This document shows, in pieces, positions 23,568 to 32,256 of a DNA stretch of 64,000 bases; the stretch's first letter is position 1; every line of letters begins with the position of its first letter. Position numbers and translations under genes: made by a program. Source of the stretch: Acidobacteriota bacterium (GTDB taxonomy: Bacteria > Acidobacteriota > Vicinamibacteria > Vicinamibacterales > UBA8438); NCBI GenBank assembly GCA_011523845.1, contig WTFV01000268.1:49907-113906 (forward strand). The letters are read 5' to 3'. The notes beneath the pieces are model-generated. The model saw only the letters and a program-made list of their open reading frames with translations, searched no databases and was not told the DNA's origin.

Positions 23568-25439
23568 CTACAAGGGTATGTTGCCATGCTTCTTGGGCAT
23601 CGCCGCCGTCTGCTTGTCCTTGAGGAAGTCGAGTGCGGCGACGACGCGCGCGCGCGTCTCGCGCGGGTGGATCACGTCGTCGATATGTCCCGTGGCGGCC
23701 GCCGCGAACGGCGAGTTGAACTGTTTCTCGAACTCCTCCTCGAGTCGCGCGCGTTCCGCGTCCCGCTTCGACGGCAGCGCCTGCTTCAACTGGCGCGCGT
23801 AGAGGATGCTGACCGCTCCCTTGGCGCCCATCACCGCCACCTCGGCGGTCGGCCAGGCCAGGCAGACGTCTGTTCGGATCATCTTGCTGCTCATGACGAT
23901 GTAGGCGCCGCCGTACGCCTTGCGAAGCACCACCGACACCTTGGGGACGGTCGCCTCGGCGTAGGCGTACACGATCTTGGCGCCGTGCCGGATGATGCCG
24001 TTCCGTTCCTGGTCGGCGCCGGGCAGGAAGCCGGGGCAGTCGATCAGGGTCAGGAGCGGGATGTTGAACGAGTCCGCGAACCGTATGAAGCGGGCGATCT
24101 TGTCCGAGGCGTCGATGTCGAGCACGCCGGCCAGATGTTCCGGCTGGTTGGCGATGACCGCCGCGACGCGTCCCTTGAGGCGGATGAACCCGACCACGGC
24201 GTTGGGGGCGAAACCGGCGTGAACTTCCAGGAACGAATGACCGTCGGCGATGCGCGTGATCGCCTCGCGCACGTCGTACGCTTCTTCCGCCGCCTCCGGA
24301 ATCAGGTTGTCGAGCTCCGCCACGTCCGGTTCGATGCTCTGCTCGGCCTCGACGATCGGCGGATCCTCGGCGTTGTTCGACGGCAGGTAGCTGAGCAACT
24401 GACGGGCCACGTTGAAGGCGGCGTTCTCGTCGTCGGCCACGAAGTGGGCGACCCCCGAGCCGCCGGCGTGCGTGTCGGCGCCGCCCAGCGTCTCGGCGTC
24501 CACCTCCTCGCCGGTCACGGTACGGATCACGTCCGGACCCGTGATGAACATGTAGCTGCTGCCGCGGGCCATGATCACGAAGTCCGTCAGGCCGGGCGAG
24601 TAGACCGCTCCGCCGGCGCACGGTCCCAGCATCAGGCTGATCTGCGGCACCACGCCGCTGGCCTGCGTGTTGCGCCAGAACAGGTCGCCGAAGCCGGCCA
24701 GGCTCCAGATGCCTTCCTGAATCCGGGCCCCGACCGAATCGAGCAGGGCGAAGACCGGCAGGCCGCTGGACGTGGCCGTCTCCAGGAGCCGGCCCACCTT
24801 GAGCGCCTGGGTCTCGGAGAACGAGCCGCCCAGCACCGTGAAATCCTGCGCGAAGACGGCGACGCGCCGGCCGTCGACGTATCCGAAACCGGTGACCACG
24901 CCGTCGCCCGCGTGCCGTTGCCGGTCGAGACCGAACGTGGAGTGACGGTGTTCGACGTACGGACCCAATTCCTCGAACGAGTTGGGATCGAGCAGGCGGT
25001 TGATGCGCTCGCGCGCGGTGAGCTTGCCCCGCGCATGCTGCGCGTCTATGCGGTGCTGGCCTCCACCCATGCGCGCCTTGGCGCGCCGCTCGGTCAGCGA
25101 ATCGCCCTTGCCGGCCGCCGGCGGGCTCGTCTCGAGAGCGCTCGCGTCGGCCTCGGCCGAATCCGCCTCCGGGTCGACCCGCTTCTTGTCGCGCCGGCGC
25201 GCGAGCGCGCGCACCGCCGCCACGAGCCCCGCGCCCGCCTTCGTCGCGGAGGCCGCCCGCGCTTCGCTCGACGTCCTGATCTGCACGCCGAGGACCTTGG
25301 AGCGGGATTCGCCGCCGTCCTGCGGGGCTTCCGCCGCCGCCGGGGATTCCTGCGGGGTCGCCGCCGCCGGGGATTCCTGCGGGGTTTCCGCTGGCGGCGA
25401 CGATTCCGGTGGCTCCGGAGCGCTTGCCTTCTTGGGCAT
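23568..25439 (-). CDS. mmdA: acyl-CoA decarboxylase/carboxyltransferase alpha subunit (MmdA-like)
   Basis: Two crotonase-fold carboxyltransferase halves are seen. The first has 'ARGKLTARERINRLLDPNSF', 'FTVLGGSFSETQALKVGRLL', 'SVGARIQEGIWSLAGFG' and 'GPCAGGAVYSPGLTDF'. The second has 'LIDCPGFLPGADQERNGIIR' and 'RKAYGGAYIVMSSKMIRTD'. This architecture indicates an acyl-CoA substrate (methylmalonyl-CoA or glutaconyl-CoA), not oxaloacetate. With gamma, biotin and beta subunits behind it, the complex should pump Na+ while converting e.g. methylmalonyl-CoA to propionyl-CoA. Family length is about 510-530; here 623, because roughly 90 extra N-terminal residues are Pro/Ala/Glu-rich with nine-residue 'TPQESPAAA' repeats. 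No later good start is present. Confidence 0.9.
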   Translation of the reverse strand: MPKKASAPEPPESSPPAETPQESPAAATPQESPAAAEAPQDGGESRSKVLGVQIRTSSEARAASATKAGAGLVAAVRALARRRDKKRVDPEADSAEADASALETSPPAAGKGDSLTERRAKARMGGGQHRIDAQHARGKLTARERINRLLDPNSFEELGPYVEHRHSTFGLDRQRHAGDGVVTGFGYVDGRRVAVFAQDFTVLGGSFSETQALKVGRLLETATSSGLPVFALLDSVGARIQEGIWSLAGFGDLFWRNTQASGVVPQISLMLGPCAGGAVYSPGLTDFVIMARGSSYMFITGPDVIRTVTGEEVDAETLGGADTHAGGSGVAHFVADDENAAFNVARQLLSYLPSNNAEDPPIVEAEQSIEPDVAELDNLIPEAAEEAYDVREAITRIADGHSFLEVHAGFAPNAVVGFIRLKGRVAAVIANQPEHLAGVLDIDASDKIARFIRFADSFNIPLLTLIDCPGFLPGADQERNGIIRHGAKIVYAYAEATVPKVSVVLRKAYGGAYIVMSSKMIRTDVCLAWPTAEVAVMGAKGAVSILYARQLKQALPSKRDAERARLEEEFEKQFNSPFAAAATGHIDDVIHPRETRARVVAALDFLKDKQTAAMPKKHGNIPL

Positions 25440-25642
25440 CGTCAGCTCTCAATTCTAGACCAAACCGAACCGCGCACGCCGTGGCCGGTCCAGGACGCCC
25501 TGTTCACGGGTGCATCGGCCGGCGACCTCGAGCGGGTCGGCGGGCGGTCGGGAGGCGGGGTCGGCCGCCGCCGGGATTCGGGGGTACGCTGTGTGCGACA
25601 CGCCGCGTGCAGGCGCCTGTACGCGCCAATCGTCGAAGAGCC

Positions 25643-27013
25643 TTGGCCGTTACCCTGCACTTCGTCGCCGGCACCCTCGACGTCGGTGGACTCACCGAGG
25701 CGGAAGGCGCGCGGTTGCCGGACGCCTGTCGCTGGGATGCCCGTACGGGCCGGTTCCGCGCACCGGCCGTCGCCTATGCACAGGTGGTGCGGACACTGGT
25801 GCGGCGTCGGATCGCATACGAGGACGAAGCGCGACGCTACGGCGTGCTGGACGAGGGTCTGCAGGTGCGCCGCGCCCCGCGGCCCTTCCAGACTGCGGCA
25901 CTCGAGGCGTGGCGCGCCGCGCAGGGCCGCGGCGTGGTCGTGCTGCCGACCGGCGCAGGGAAGACCGAGGTCGCGCTGCTGGCCATCGAAGGAGTGCGGC
26001 GCGACACGCTCGTCGTGGCGCCCACCCTCGATCTGGTCACGCAATGGCATCGGCTCCTTGCCGACCGCCTGCGGCGCACGATTGGCGTCATCGGCGGGGG
26101 CGACTACCAGGTCGAGCCGGTCACCGTCTCGACCTACGACTCCGCCTTCATCCACATGGAGCACCTAGGCGCGCGCTTCGGCCTGGTCGTGTTCGACGAG
26201 TGCCACCACCTGCCGGGCCCCTCCTATGCGCTCGCCGCCCTGCACAGCCTCGCCCCCTATCGGCTGGGTCTGACCGCGACGCCGGAGCGTGTCGACGGCC
26301 GCCACGCCGACCTCGAGTCGCTGGTGGGACCGATCGTCTACCGGCGCCACGTGCGGGACCTCGCGGGCGAGTACCTGGCCGACTACACCGTCGAGCGGAT
26401 CTTCGTGGAGCTGACCGGCGTCGAGCGGCGCGAGTACGACGAGGAGCGCGGCATCTACCGCGAGTTCGTGGTCGGCCAGGGCATCCGCATGTCGGATCCG
26501 GACGGCTGGTCGCAGTTCATCATCCGCTCGTCGCAGAGCGTGGAGGGACGGCGGGCGCTGGTCGCCTACCAGCGGCAGAGGCAGCTTGCCTTCGCGGCGC
26601 CCTCCAAGCTGGCCTACGTGGATGCGCTGCTGCATCGGCACCGGCGCGACCGCGCGCTGCTGTTCACCGAGAGCAACGACGCCGCCTACGGGCTGTCGCG
26701 CCGCTTTCTCGCCCCGATCATCACCCACCAGACGAAGGTGTCCGAACGGGTGCGAATCCTGGAGGACTTCGCCGCCGGCGCCTACAACGCGCTCGTCACG
26801 TCGAAGGTGCTGAACGAAGGGGTGGACATTCCGGCCGCCAACGTGGGCATCGTGATCTCGGGCAGCGGCTCCGTGCGCGAGTACGTGCAACGGCTCGGCC
26901 GCATCCTGCGCAAGCAGGCGGACAAGAGGGCGGTTCTCTACGAGTTGGTGGCGAACGGCACGGCGGAGGTCCGGACCAGCGACCGCCGGCGGGAGCGCGA
27001 TGCTGACGGTTGA
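25643..27013 (+). CDS. XPB-like superfamily 2 DNA helicase
   Basis: The 457-residue protein has Walker A 'VLPTGAGKTEVALLAIEG', DEAH-like box 'VVFDECHHLPG', motif III 'GLTATPERVDGRH' and motif VI 'YVQRLGRILRKQADKR'. The short N-terminal domain ('RFRAPAVAYAQVVRTLV') resembles the damage-recognition region of archaeal XPB. Length is like archaeal XPB2. It should translocate on or open duplex DNA. TTG 25643 was chosen: homology begins just after it ('AVTLHFVAGTLDVGGL') and upstream sequence is divergent promoter DNA. It overlaps the next gene, a Bax1-like nuclease, by 14 bp, so they form a helicase-nuclease pair probably used in excision repair. Confidence 0.88.
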   Translation: MAVTLHFVAGTLDVGGLTEAEGARLPDACRWDARTGRFRAPAVAYAQVVRTLVRRRIAYEDEARRYGVLDEGLQVRRAPRPFQTAALEAWRAAQGRGVVVLPTGAGKTEVALLAIEGVRRDTLVVAPTLDLVTQWHRLLADRLRRTIGVIGGGDYQVEPVTVSTYDSAFIHMEHLGARFGLVVFDECHHLPGPSYALAALHSLAPYRLGLTATPERVDGRHADLESLVGPIVYRRHVRDLAGEYLADYTVERIFVELTGVERREYDEERGIYREFVVGQGIRMSDPDGWSQFIIRSSQSVEGRRALVAYQRQRQLAFAAPSKLAYVDALLHRHRRDRALLFTESNDAAYGLSRRFLAPIITHQTKVSERVRILEDFAAGAYNALVTSKVLNEGVDIPAANVGIVISGSGSVREYVQRLGRILRKQADKRAVLYELVANGTAEVRTSDRRRERDADG

Positions 27014-28229
27014 TCTCGTGCGGGCGCGGCGTCGCGCCGGGCGCATCGGAATCTCGCCGCTGCGGCCGAACGAGAAGGAGCGACTGCTGGCCGTCGCGGA
27101 GCGGTACGTCGCCGTGGCGCGTGCGGGGATCGGCGGAACCCGGGCGGCCTTCGACGCGGCGTGCGACGACGTGCCGTACCACGCGACCGACTACCGGCTC
27201 GTGCGGGGGCTGCGCAAGCTCGTCCAGGACCGTTGCGTGTTCGAGGCGCGGGACGACGTGGACCCGGTCGCGCTCCGGCGGGCCGTCTTCGCCCGCGCCG
27301 CGGCGGCGCGGCGCACGCTGAACGACACGGAGACGTTCGCGCCCGAGCCGGTGGTCGCGGCGGCGGCGGCCGACCTCGGCCTGCCGGCGGCGGAAGTGGG
27401 GGACGCGCTGTTCGCGGACCTGAAGGAGAATCACCTCCTCACCCGTTTCGAGGCGATCGGCGGCCCGGCCCTGGTCGCCGCCTACGAGACCGCGCAGAAG
27501 CAGGCGGTCCTGTTGCGAGCGGTGCGCGTGGTCGTCACCTTCGAGCGGCCCGATCCGCGCGGCCTGCGGCTGTTCTTCCGGCGGTTGAAGTTCCACCGGC
27601 TGCTGTATCTGGCGACACGAGCGCCGGACGGCGCCTGCCGCATCGAGATCGACGGCCCGTTCAGTCTTTTCCGATCGGTCACGACCTACGGCCTGCAGTT
27701 GGCGCTCCTGCTGCCCGTTCTCGACGCGTGCGGTCCGGGCTGGGCGCTCGACGCCGAGGTGCTGTGGGGACCCGAGCGGCGGCCCGCGACGTTCCATCTC
27801 GAGGGGGAGCCCGCCGCGGACACGCCGCGCGACGACGACCGGCTGCCGGATGAAGTTGCCCGGCTGCTCGAGCGCTTCCGGCAGATGAAGACGTCCTGGT
27901 CGGCGGAACCGGCGCACGCGCTGCTCGACCTGCCGGGCGTGGGCTTGTGCGTGCCGGACTTGGCCTTCCTCCATCGCGACACCGGTCACCGCGTCTACTT
28001 CGAGGTCCTCGGCTACTGGAGTCGCGAGGCGGTGTGGCGGCGCGTCGATCTCGTGAACGCGGGTCTTCCGCACCCCATCGTCTTCGCGGTCAGCAGCCGG
28101 CTGCGGGTCAGCGAGGAGGTGCTGGAGGGCGATCTTCCCGGCCAGTTGTACGTCTACAAGGGCGCCATCAGCGCCCGCGCGGTGGAGGAGCGCCTCGACG
28201 CGAGCCTCGCGCGCGGGACGGCCAGATGA
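27000..28229 (+). CDS. Bax1-like DUF790 nuclease, partner of the XPB-like helicase
   Basis: This 409-residue protein begins 'MLTVDLVRARRRAGRIGISP', the DUF790 opening. Its C-terminal half has a PD-(D/E)xK-type nuclease core: 'LCVPDLAFLHRDTGHRVYFE' with 'VLGYWSREAVWRR' and 'LPHPIVFAVSSRLRV'. Archaeal Bax1 binds XPB and cuts DNA near bubbles in a nucleotide-excision-like reaction. The 14-bp overlap with the helicase gene strongly implies co-production. An N-terminal helical region (residues 20-170) probably contacts the helicase. Length is normal for the family. Confidence 0.85.
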   Translation: MLTVDLVRARRRAGRIGISPLRPNEKERLLAVAERYVAVARAGIGGTRAAFDAACDDVPYHATDYRLVRGLRKLVQDRCVFEARDDVDPVALRRAVFARAAAARRTLNDTETFAPEPVVAAAAADLGLPAAEVGDALFADLKENHLLTRFEAIGGPALVAAYETAQKQAVLLRAVRVVVTFERPDPRGLRLFFRRLKFHRLLYLATRAPDGACRIEIDGPFSLFRSVTTYGLQLALLLPVLDACGPGWALDAEVLWGPERRPATFHLEGEPAADTPRDDDRLPDEVARLLERFRQMKTSWSAEPAHALLDLPGVGLCVPDLAFLHRDTGHRVYFEVLGYWSREAVWRRVDLVNAGLPHPIVFAVSSRLRVSEEVLEGDLPGQLYVYKGAISARAVEERLDASLARGTAR

Positions 28230-28239
28230 GATGCGCGTG

Positions 28240-28617
28240 TCAGGGACGTTCGTCTCCGCGCTCGCGCGCGGCCTGGCGCGCCTTCCAGATCCGCGCGAGC
28301 CGCTCCGCCTCGGTGATCTGGTGCCGGAACATGTCCGGGTCGAGGCGCAACTGCATCCGTCTGGCCTCGTACGCTCTCTCGTTCGTCAGTCGCTCGGCCG
28401 CGAGACCGAACCACATGTAGGCGAGCACGTTGTCGCGGGCGACCCCGTTTCCGTCGGCGTGGCGGTTGCCGAGCTCGAACAGCGCCTCCGCGTCGCCCCG
28501 CTCGGCGCGCTCGATCAGCTCGTCCACCGACGGTTGCGGCGCGTCCGCGGCGGGGCCGTCGAGGCAACCGACGGCCGCCGCGGCCAGGACGATGACGGCG
28601 CAGCGCAGACCACGCAT
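28240..28617 (-). CDS. small Sel1-repeat lipoprotein
   Basis: The 125-residue protein has a lipoprotein signal ('CAVIVLAAAAVGCLDG', Cys about 18) and one to two Sel1-like repeats ('LFELGNRHADGNGVARDNVL' continuing 'AYMWFGLAAERL'). Sel1 units are TPR-like protein-binding helices. The C-terminal tail is charged. It converges on the Bax1-like gene (10-bp gap) and lies 4 bp downstream of the CDP-alcohol phosphotransferase stop, so it is probably co-transcribed with that gene. Partner unknown. Confidence 0.78.
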   Translation of the reverse strand: MRGLRCAVIVLAAAAVGCLDGPAADAPQPSVDELIERAERGDAEALFELGNRHADGNGVARDNVLAYMWFGLAAERLTNERAYEARRMQLRLDPDMFRHQITEAERLARIWKARQAARERGDERP

Positions 28618-28621
28618 CGAA

Positions 28622-29386
28622 TCACCCAGGCGCCCTCACGCGGGCGTGCACGATCAGCCAGATCACATCCACCGCGAAGGAGTACGCCAGCAGGGCCAGG
28701 GCGCCCGCCGCTACGCGGAGAACGAGCTCGGGAGGGACGATCGGCGCCAGGCAGACGATCAGCGCGATTCCCTGGACGACGCAGACCGTCTTGCGGCGCA
28801 TGCTCGCCGGCAGCTCGGCCGTCAAGGCGGGCCAGATCCAGCCGGCCGCCACGAACAGATAGCGGAGCGCGCCGATGAGCAGGATCCAGGCATCCACGCG
28901 TCCGGTCCGCCAGACGAGCACGGAGAGCACCAGCATCAGGAAGGCGTCGAGCTCCATGTCGAAGCGCGCCCCGAACCGTGTCGCCTGGCCGCGCCGGCGC
29001 GCCACGCGCCCGTCGATGCCGTCCAGGGCGACGGCGGTCGCCGACACGCCGACGATCCACCAGATGGCGACGGCTTCAGCCGGGGCGGGCTGCAGGAGCA
29101 GCGCCGCCATCGGGATCGCCAGCGATGCCCGCACCAGCGTGATCTGGTTCGCCGCCCCCAGCCCGGGCGGCGGGAGGTCGGGCGGGAGATACCGCACCAC
29201 CAGCGCCGCCAATAGGGTATAGATACCCAGCACGTCGGCGAAGTACTGAGGGGGGAGGGCGAGAAGCCGCGACGTGGTGAACGCGCATGCGGCCAGTGGG
29301 AGCAGGCCGAGCGCGAAATCGGTCAGCGCGCGAACCTGCGGCCTCGAGTGCTGCGCCCGGGCCGGCCGCCGGGCGCGCGGCGGCAT
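28622..29386 (-). CDS. CDP-alcohol phosphatidyltransferase family membrane enzyme
   Basis: This 254-residue protein has a perfect CDP-OH-P motif, D-x2-DG-x2-AR-x8-G-x3-D-x3-D. It starts at 'DGIDGRVARRRGQATRFG' and ends in 'FDMELD'; flanking hydrophobic segments give about six to eight membrane helices. The enzyme moves a phospho-alcohol group from a CDP-linked donor to an acceptor alcohol, usually in phospholipid synthesis. Start ATG 29386 avoids an Arg-rich non-homologous extension. It is divergent from the dehydrogenase gene at 29432, with only 45 bp between, so the two probably share a promoter region and belong to the same cluster. Donor and acceptor cannot be predicted. Confidence 0.88.
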   Translation of the reverse strand: MPPRARRPARAQHSRPQVRALTDFALGLLPLAACAFTTSRLLALPPQYFADVLGIYTLLAALVVRYLPPDLPPPGLGAANQITLVRASLAIPMAALLLQPAPAEAVAIWWIVGVSATAVALDGIDGRVARRRGQATRFGARFDMELDAFLMLVLSVLVWRTGRVDAWILLIGALRYLFVAAGWIWPALTAELPASMRRKTVCVVQGIALIVCLAPIVPPELVLRVAAGALALLAYSFAVDVIWLIVHARVRAPG

Positions 29387-29431
29387 CACGATCGTCCGAT
29401 AAGGTCTCTCGACGCCACCCGCGACACGCTC

Positions 29432-30457
29432 ATGCCGGCCACGTCGACCGCTCGCGCGTTCTGGATCCGCAAACCCGGCCACGGAGAGATTCTGCGCGCC
29501 GAGCTCCCGCCGAGGCAAGCCGGCCAGGTTCTGGTCGGCGCCCGCTACAGCGGCATCAGCCGCGGTACGGAGGCCCTGGTCTTCCAGGGTGCGGTGCCGC
29601 CGTCACAACACGCCGCGATGCGGGCGCCGTATCAGGACGGCGAGTTTCCCGGTCCGGTCAAGTACGGCTACAGCAGCGTCGGCACGGTCGAGGAGGGGCC
29701 GGACCGGCTGCTGGGACGGACGGTGTTCTGCCTCTATCCGCACCAGGACCGCTACTGCGTGCCGGCGGCGGCGGTCCACGTCGTGCCGGCGGGCGTGCCG
29801 GCGCCGCGCGCCGTGCTCGCCGCCAACATGGAGACCGCGGTGAACATCGTCTGGGACGCCCGGCCCGGACCGGGCGACGAGATCCTGGTAATCGGCGGCG
29901 GCGTCGTCGGGCTGCTCGCCGCGACGTTGTGCCGGGACCTGCCCGGCGCGCAGGTGACGGTGGTCGATCCCAACCGCTCGCGCGCCGGGGTCGCGGCCGC
30001 CCTCGGCCTCGCCTACAGCCCGGATCCGCCGCGCGGCGCGACGGCCGATCTGGTCATCCACGCGAGCGGACAGCCCGCGGGGCTCCAGGCGGCGCTGACC
30101 GCGGCCGCGCACGAGGCGACGATCGTGGAGGCGAGCTGGTACGGCGTGTCGCAGGTCGAGCTGCCGCTCGGCGAGGCGTTCCACGCCCGCCGCCTGACGC
30201 TCAGAAGCAGCCAGGTAGGTCACGTGCCGCCGGACCGTGCGCCGCGCTGGTCCCGCGCGCGTCGCCTGCAACTGGCGCTGACCCTACTTGCCGACCCGCG
30301 CCTCGACGTGCTGCTAACGGGGGAGAGCGGCTTCGACGAGCTCCCGGTCGCGCTCGCGGCGCTCGCCCGGCAGCCCGGGGATACGCTCTGCCACCGCATC
30401 CGGTACCCGGACCCGCCGGCCGACCCCGGCACGCGGAGCCGGGAGCCTGCGGCGTAG
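29432..30457 (+). CDS. BchC-like MDR-superfamily dehydrogenase
   Basis: This 341-residue medium-chain dehydrogenase has 'ARYSGISRGTEALVFQG' and 'FPGPVKYGYSSVGTVEEG', as in BchC-like zinc alcohol dehydrogenases. Its Rossmann nucleotide site is 'ILVIGGGVVGLLAATL'. The usual zinc ligands Cys-His-Glu of classical ADH are not obvious. Start ATG 29432 (protein 'MPATSTARAFWIRKPGHGE') fits the family. It heads a plus-strand run with the pterin-synthase-like gene, the glycosyltransferase and a methyltransferase, so it probably oxidises or reduces an alcohol/ketone in that pathway. A 37-bp sequence spanning its stop codon is repeated 72 bp downstream. Confidence 0.85.
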   Translation: MPATSTARAFWIRKPGHGEILRAELPPRQAGQVLVGARYSGISRGTEALVFQGAVPPSQHAAMRAPYQDGEFPGPVKYGYSSVGTVEEGPDRLLGRTVFCLYPHQDRYCVPAAAVHVVPAGVPAPRAVLAANMETAVNIVWDARPGPGDEILVIGGGVVGLLAATLCRDLPGAQVTVVDPNRSRAGVAAALGLAYSPDPPRGATADLVIHASGQPAGLQAALTAAAHEATIVEASWYGVSQVELPLGEAFHARRLTLRSSQVGHVPPDRAPRWSRARRLQLALTLLADPRLDVLLTGESGFDELPVALAALARQPGDTLCHRIRYPDPPADPGTRSREPAA

Positions 30458-30536
30458 CGCGGCGAAGATGATGTAGGAGGTGCTTCCAACGGCTTCGGCG
30501 GCACACGGAACCGGGAGCCTGCGGCGTAGCGCGGCG
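30428..30536. repeat. 37-bp direct repeat pair, 72-bp period, at the dehydrogenase 3' end
   Basis: Bases 30428-30464 and 30500-30536 match with two differences over 37 bp. The first copy contains the last codons and stop of the dehydrogenase; the second is intergenic. The 35-bp spacer is unrelated. Same geometry as pairs at 33431, 45348, 45451 and 49894. Confidence 0.9.
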
Positions 30537-30655
30537 CAAGCTGCCGGCGCGGGTTCAGGTGGGCGGCAGTCGGAGTCGGAGGGCGGCGATTCTTCGGCCG
30601 GGGTCGGCACGCCGGTGCCCGGCGCCCGGCCGCAACGGAAGGAGACGGGAGCATC

Positions 30656-31054
30656 GTGTACAGCCTCAACGTCCGCGACCATTTCATGATTGCCCACAGC
30701 TTCAGGGGTGAGGCCTTCGGGCCGGCACAGAAGCTGCACGGCGCCACCTACGTCGTCGACGCGACGTTTGCGCGGCCGGCGCTCGACGCTGACGGCATGG
30801 TGGTGGACATCGGCCGGGCCGGTGCGGTTCTCAGGACGATCCTGGCGGACCTGAACTACCGCAACCTCGACGACGAACCGGCGTTCGCCGGCCGGAACAC
30901 CACTACCGAGTTCCTGGCCCGGGAGATCTTCGAGAGGCTGGCCGCAGCGATTCGCGCCGGGGACCTCGGGACGGAAGCCGGCGGTGTGACCTCCATCGCG
31001 GTGACGCTGCACGAGTCCCACGTCGCGTGGGGCCGGTACGAGGGACGCCCGTGA
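30656..31054 (+). CDS. divergent 6-pyruvoyl-tetrahydropterin/6-carboxytetrahydropterin synthase homologue
   Basis: A 132-residue T-fold protein with GTG start behind GGAAGGAGA. It keeps the fold signatures 'HFMIAHSF' (zinc His14), 'KLHGATYVVDATF' (His28) and late 'SIAVTLHESHVAWG' (Glu). However the second His of the usual HGH zinc motif is Ala30. The catalytic Cys before that motif is missing, and the LDHxxLN dyad has become 'LNYRNLDD'. The canonical dihydroneopterin-triphosphate reaction is therefore unlikely. It may act on a different pterin or pyrimidine, or serve as a binding protein. GTGA overlap with the glycosyltransferase gene ties it to the cluster. Confidence 0.78.
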   Translation: MYSLNVRDHFMIAHSFRGEAFGPAQKLHGATYVVDATFARPALDADGMVVDIGRAGAVLRTILADLNYRNLDDEPAFAGRNTTTEFLAREIFERLAAAIRAGDLGTEAGGVTSIAVTLHESHVAWGRYEGRP

Positions 31055-32169
31055 GCCCCTCCCGCCTGCACCTGGTCGTGCCCGGCCCGCTCGACCAGCA
31101 GACAGGCGGGTACATCTACGACGCTCGGATGGCGGCCGGACTGCAGCGCCGCGGCTGGCGGGTCGACGTGCACAGCCTGGAGGGGACGTTTCCCGACGCC
31201 GACGCTACGGCGCGGGCGAGTCTGGACGGCGTGCTGGCCGGGCTCGGCGACGGATCGAGGGTGCTCGTCGACGGGCTGGCGCTGAGCGGTCTGCCCGGCC
31301 CGGTCATCACGCACCGGGGACGCTTGCGCATCCTCGCCCTGGTGCACCATCCGGTGTCGGACGAGACGGGACTCGCGGCGGAAGCGCGCGTGCGCCTGGC
31401 GGAACGCGAGCGAAGGGCGCTTGCCGCGGCAACCGGAGCCATCGTCACCAGCGATTTCACGGCCCGTGGTCTCGGGCGCTTCGGGGTCGACCCGGCGCGG
31501 GTCCGCGTGGCGCGGCCGGGGACCGATCCGGCTTCGCCGGCCGGCGGCCCCGCGCCCGGCGACCCGCCGCAACTGCTCTCGGTGGCGACCCTGGTCCCGC
31601 GGAAGGGACACGACGTGCTCGTGCGCGCCCTCGCCCGTCTGCGCCACCTTCCATGGCGGTGCGTCTGCGTGGGGAGCATGGAGCGCGCGCCGGCGCACGC
31701 GCGCCGGGTCCGCGCGCTCGTCGAGGAGCACGGGCTTGCCGACCGCATCCGGTTCGCCGGAGAATGCCAACGCGCGGCGCTCGACCGGATCTACGCGGCC
31801 AGTTCGCTGTTCGTGCTCGCTTCGCACTACGAGGGATACGGCATGGTGCTCACCGAGGCGCTGGCCCGCGGCCTCCCGGTGGTCGCCACGACCGGCGGCG
31901 CGATTCCGGACACGGCGCCGTCCGACGCGGCCCTCCTGGTGTCGCCGGGTGAGGAAGCGGCGTTGGCCGCGGCGATCGGCTCGCTCCTGGATCCGCACGA
32001 GGTGACGGGCACGGTGGGAGGGGAGTCCGCCGGCGCGCGGCGGCGGGCCGCGCTCGCGGCGGCGGCGCGGCGCCACGCCGAGGCGTTGCCCGATTGGGAC
32101 GCGGCGGTGCGGACGTTCGAGGAGGGCCTTCTGGCGCTGGCCCCCGAGGAGCCCGGAACCGGGCGTTGA
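31051..32169 (+). CDS. GT4-type (GT-B) glycosyltransferase
   Basis: This 372-residue protein has an N-terminal acceptor domain ('VVPGPLDQQTGGYIYDARMA') and a GT4 donor domain: 'LVPRKGHDVLVRALARL' and 'HYEGYGMVLTEALARGLPVV', which carries the conserved EGYG...E motif that binds the nucleotide sugar. GTG 31051 overlaps the preceding stop. No signal or membrane helix is seen, so it acts in the cytoplasm. Its tight coupling with the pterin-synthase homologue suggests it glycosylates the cluster's product, as known for some pterin glucosyltransferases; that is inference. Confidence 0.85.
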   Translation: MSPSRLHLVVPGPLDQQTGGYIYDARMAAGLQRRGWRVDVHSLEGTFPDADATARASLDGVLAGLGDGSRVLVDGLALSGLPGPVITHRGRLRILALVHHPVSDETGLAAEARVRLAERERRALAAATGAIVTSDFTARGLGRFGVDPARVRVARPGTDPASPAGGPAPGDPPQLLSVATLVPRKGHDVLVRALARLRHLPWRCVCVGSMERAPAHARRVRALVEEHGLADRIRFAGECQRAALDRIYAASSLFVLASHYEGYGMVLTEALARGLPVVATTGGAIPDTAPSDAALLVSPGEEAALAAAIGSLLDPHEVTGTVGGESAGARRRAALAAAARRHAEALPDWDAAVRTFEEGLLALAPEEPGTGR

Positions 32170-32256
32170 CCGGGCGGCGTCGCCGCCGGCGGAGAGTGGA
32201 CGCAGTACGAGGGCGTGGGGCGCGTTGACCAACACCTGCGAGGATTCCCCGGCGGC

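Noticed and set aside
22747..25452. A 901-residue minus-strand frame over the decarboxylase genes
   Set aside because: Only its last part coincides with the true biotin-carrier frame; the rest is an alternative frame of the alpha and gamma genes with low-complexity composition.
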